Source: an uncultured Clostridia bacterium (GTDB lineage: Bacteria; Bacillota; Clostridia; TANB77; CAG-508). Taken from it: DNA of 7,148 nt. Position numbers and translations under genes: made by a program. Below the pieces are notes generated by a model, which made no database searches, had not been told where the DNA came from, and saw only the letters and a list, made by a program, of their open reading frames with translations. The stretch spans positions 1 through 7,148 of the forward strand of contig CAKPJK010000050.1 of the NCBI GenBank assembly GCA_934162615.1, given 5' to 3'. Shown piece by piece: positions 5,974 through 7,148 of the stretch. Numbering within the stretch: position 1 is the stretch's first letter; every line of letters starts with the position of its first letter.

Positions 5974-5979
5974 CCTTTC
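5974..5979 (-). promoter_or_regulatory. accA ribosome binding site that decides the start
   Basis: GAAAGG on the minus strand (5979-5974) lies 9 nt before the ATG at 5964. The two in-frame ATGs further upstream (6036 and 5997) have no properly placed binding site, so 5964 is the preferred start. Confidence 0.65.
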
Positions 5980-6044
5980 ACTGGGATTAAAAGTCATGTC
6001 CCCAAATTTTATTTTATAAAATCTTTTAGCGAACATTGTTCGTT

Positions 6045-6893
6045 TTAATGTTTTTGATGCATTTTTACAATATTATATAATGTATTTTTCATATCTTTTC
6101 TTTCAACTATTTTATCAATAAAACCATGTTCTAATAAAAACTCAGCACTTTGAAATCCTTCTGGTAATTTTTGCTTTATTGTTTGTTCTATAACCCTTGG
6201 ACCTGCAAAGCCTATTAAAGCACCTGGTTCTGCTAAAATAATGTCACCTAAACTTGCAAAACTTGCAGTTACCCCTCCTGTAGTAGGATCTGTTAATACA
6301 GATACATATAATAAACCCGCTTCATCTAGTTTGGCTATTGCAGATGACGTTTTGGCCATTTGCATTAATGATATAATTCCTTCTTGCATTCTCGCACCAC
6401 CTGATACACAAAACAAAATAACTGACAATTTTTCTTGTATTGCTTTTTCTATAAGTCGTGTTATCTTCTCACCAACAACACTTCCCATACTTCCCATCAT
6501 AAAATTACTATCCATAACTCCTATTGCAACTTTTAAACCATTTATATTTCCTATTCCAGTTTGTATTGCCTCTTGTATTTTTGTCTTTTCTTGTAGGGCT
6601 TGAATTTTTTCTTTGTATCCTTCAAATTTTAACAAATCACTTGTTCGCATATCTGCATCTATTTCTTCAAATGTTCCTTCATCAATTATTTGCTTTATTC
6701 GTCTTCTGGCAGATAGTCTAAAATATTTACCACAATTTGGGCATATGCTATAATTGTTTTTTAAATCTTCTTTGTATAGTATCTCTTTACAATTATTGCA
6801 TTTTACCCATTTTCCAACTAACATGTCTGATGCTTTTTCATTCTTTTGATCTGGCTCTTTTGGGTTTATTTTTTTGATTTTTTCTATTACCAT
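6045..6893 (-). CDS. accD: Acetyl-CoA carboxylase carboxyltransferase subunit beta (AccD)
   Basis: AccD is the zinc-containing beta subunit of the carboxyltransferase and partners the AccA encoded next downstream. The 282-aa protein is of normal length. It has a four-cysteine zinc ribbon, Cys32-x2-Cys35 and Cys51-x2-Cys54 (KCNNC and CPNCGKYFRLSARRRI), followed by the crotonase-like carboxyltransferase domain with GSMGSVVGEKI (134-144), SGGARMQEGI (164-173), DPTTGGVTASFA (202-213), GFAGPRVIEQT (228-238) and LPEGFQSAEFLLEHGFID (243-260). These include the glycine-rich oxyanion-hole loops that bind acetyl-CoA. AAGGAG lies 7 nt before the ATG. The first 28 residues are charged and probably flexible. 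The upstream gene is accC, separated by a 150-bp gap that contains a large inverted repeat. No promoter is obvious in that gap, so accD is probably transcribed by read-through from accC. Confidence 0.96.
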   Translation of the reverse strand: MVIEKIKKINPKEPDQKNEKASDMLVGKWVKCNNCKEILYKEDLKNNYSICPNCGKYFRLSARRRIKQIIDEGTFEEIDADMRTSDLLKFEGYKEKIQALQEKTKIQEAIQTGIGNINGLKVAIGVMDSNFMMGSMGSVVGEKITRLIEKAIQEKLSVILFCVSGGARMQEGIISLMQMAKTSSAIAKLDEAGLLYVSVLTDPTTGGVTASFASLGDIILAEPGALIGFAGPRVIEQTIKQKLPEGFQSAEFLLEHGFIDKIVERKDMKNTLYNIVKMHQKH

Positions 6894-6935
6894 CGCTTTT
6901 CTCCTTGTATCTAGTTTTTATATTTTTTTGCTTAT

Positions 6936-7026
6936 TTTTTCGGGATTGGGGGACGGGTCTTCAATCCCGAATTTTTAAAATTATAATTTTTTGGGGATTG
7001 AAGACCCGTCCCCCAATCCCGAAAAA
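6936..7026. repeat. Large perfect inverted repeat between accC and accD
   Basis: Two 33-nt arms (6936-6968 and 6994-7026) are exact reverse complements, with a 25-nt AT-rich loop (6969-6993). The inner 28 nt of each arm are about two-thirds GC, far above the surroundings. Each arm also holds GGGATTG and CAATCCC 13 nt apart, so it can fold alone. The loop contains AAAATTATAATTTT (6977-6990), itself a perfect palindrome. On both strands the stem is preceded by Ts and followed by As, so it lacks the U-tract of an intrinsic terminator. REP-like or MITE-like elements have this kind of design; no transposase is in view. Confidence 0.85.
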
Positions 7027-7043
7027 TTATAAAAATCTTATAA

Positions 7044-7148
7044 TCAACTTTGAAGCTTATTAACAAATTTCTTAGCAATAAAAGATGTATCATAATTGTT
7101 ATTAATAAAATCTTCGTCTTCTAATATCTTATATAGAAAATCTATATT
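7044..7148 (-). CDS. accC: Biotin carboxylase (AccC), C-terminal end only
   Basis: The last 34 residues of a leftward gene enter from the right edge: NIDFLYKILEDEDFINNNYD and then TSFIAKKFVNKLQS before TGA. This fits the C-terminus of biotin carboxylase, where ILxDExF is followed by a short loop and a helix with Ile/Leu-x-x-Lys; the E. coli protein has ILNDENF in the same place. AccC carboxylates the biotin of AccB using ATP and bicarbonate, the first half of the acetyl-CoA carboxylase reaction. Its position just before accD, accA and fabI supports the call. The identification rests on a short tail plus context. TGA serves as the stop, consistent with the standard bacterial code. Confidence 0.75.
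   Translation of the reverse strand, partial: NIDFLYKILEDEDFINNNYDTSFIAKKFVNKLQS

Noticed and set aside
6030..6042. CGAAC-ATT-GTTCG palindrome resembling a Gram-positive LexA (SOS) box
   Set aside because: The LexA box needs four bases between the GAAC and GTTC half-sites and here there are three. It also lies between accD and accA with no promoter, so an SOS operator is unlikely.
6241..6603. A 120-codon plus-strand open frame inside accD
   Set aside because: It is fully antisense to the well-supported accD coding sequence and has no own signals. Similar plus-strand frames inside murD (1532-1729, 1796-2032, 2417-2701), fabI/accA (5061-5449) and accD (6524-6721) are rejected for the same reason.
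6936..7026. The inverted repeat as a CRISPR unit or as a normal accC terminator
   Set aside because: There is a single pair of inverted arms, not regularly spaced direct repeats, and the stem is followed by As rather than Ts on both strands.

Overview
The window is very AT-rich DNA from a low-GC Gram-positive bacterium of the Bacillota, most likely an anaerobic, Clostridia-like organism. This is suggested by strong AGGAGG-type ribosome binding sites, sigma-A promoters with 17-bp spacers, U-tract terminators, TGA used as a stop (end of accC), and an AccC-AccD-AccA-FabI fatty-acid gene order. A coat-like Pro/Gly protein behind a possible sigma-K promoter hints at a spore former, but that is inference.

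Layout, left to right. Positions 1-233 (minus) hold the 5' part of a urease accessory gene, ureD. Its reading frame is broken close to the expected ATG, and two tandem terminators lie just upstream. Positions 355-1360 (minus) hold two hypothetical genes: a 79-aa acidic protein with its own near-consensus promoter, and a 227-aa protein with a Pro/Gly/Arg-rich tail. Positions 1501-2901 (minus) hold a stand-alone murD for peptidoglycan precursor synthesis.

From 3051 to 4343 the plus strand carries a 30-codon Asn/Lys-rich microgene with a clear terminator, then two unrecognised genes (96 aa, and a 239-aa protein with two N-terminal membrane segments). These two probably form one transcription unit, from a TTGACT/TATAAT promoter at 3189 to a terminator at 4356-4383.

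From 4387 to the right edge the minus strand carries the 3' half of a fatty-acid synthesis operon in transcription order accC (C-terminus only), accD, accA, fabI. AccC with a biotin carrier protein, and AccD/AccA as carboxyltransferase, make malonyl-CoA. FabI performs the last reduction of each elongation cycle. A GC-rich perfect inverted repeat (33-bp arms, 25-bp loop) sits between accC and accD, and is the most striking non-coding structure here.

Most of the window is ordinary housekeeping sequence, and I do not see a convincing large new system. The items most worth a second look are the accC-accD inverted repeat, the damaged ureD start, the 96-aa/239-aa pair, and the possible sporulation control of the Pro/Gly-tail gene.
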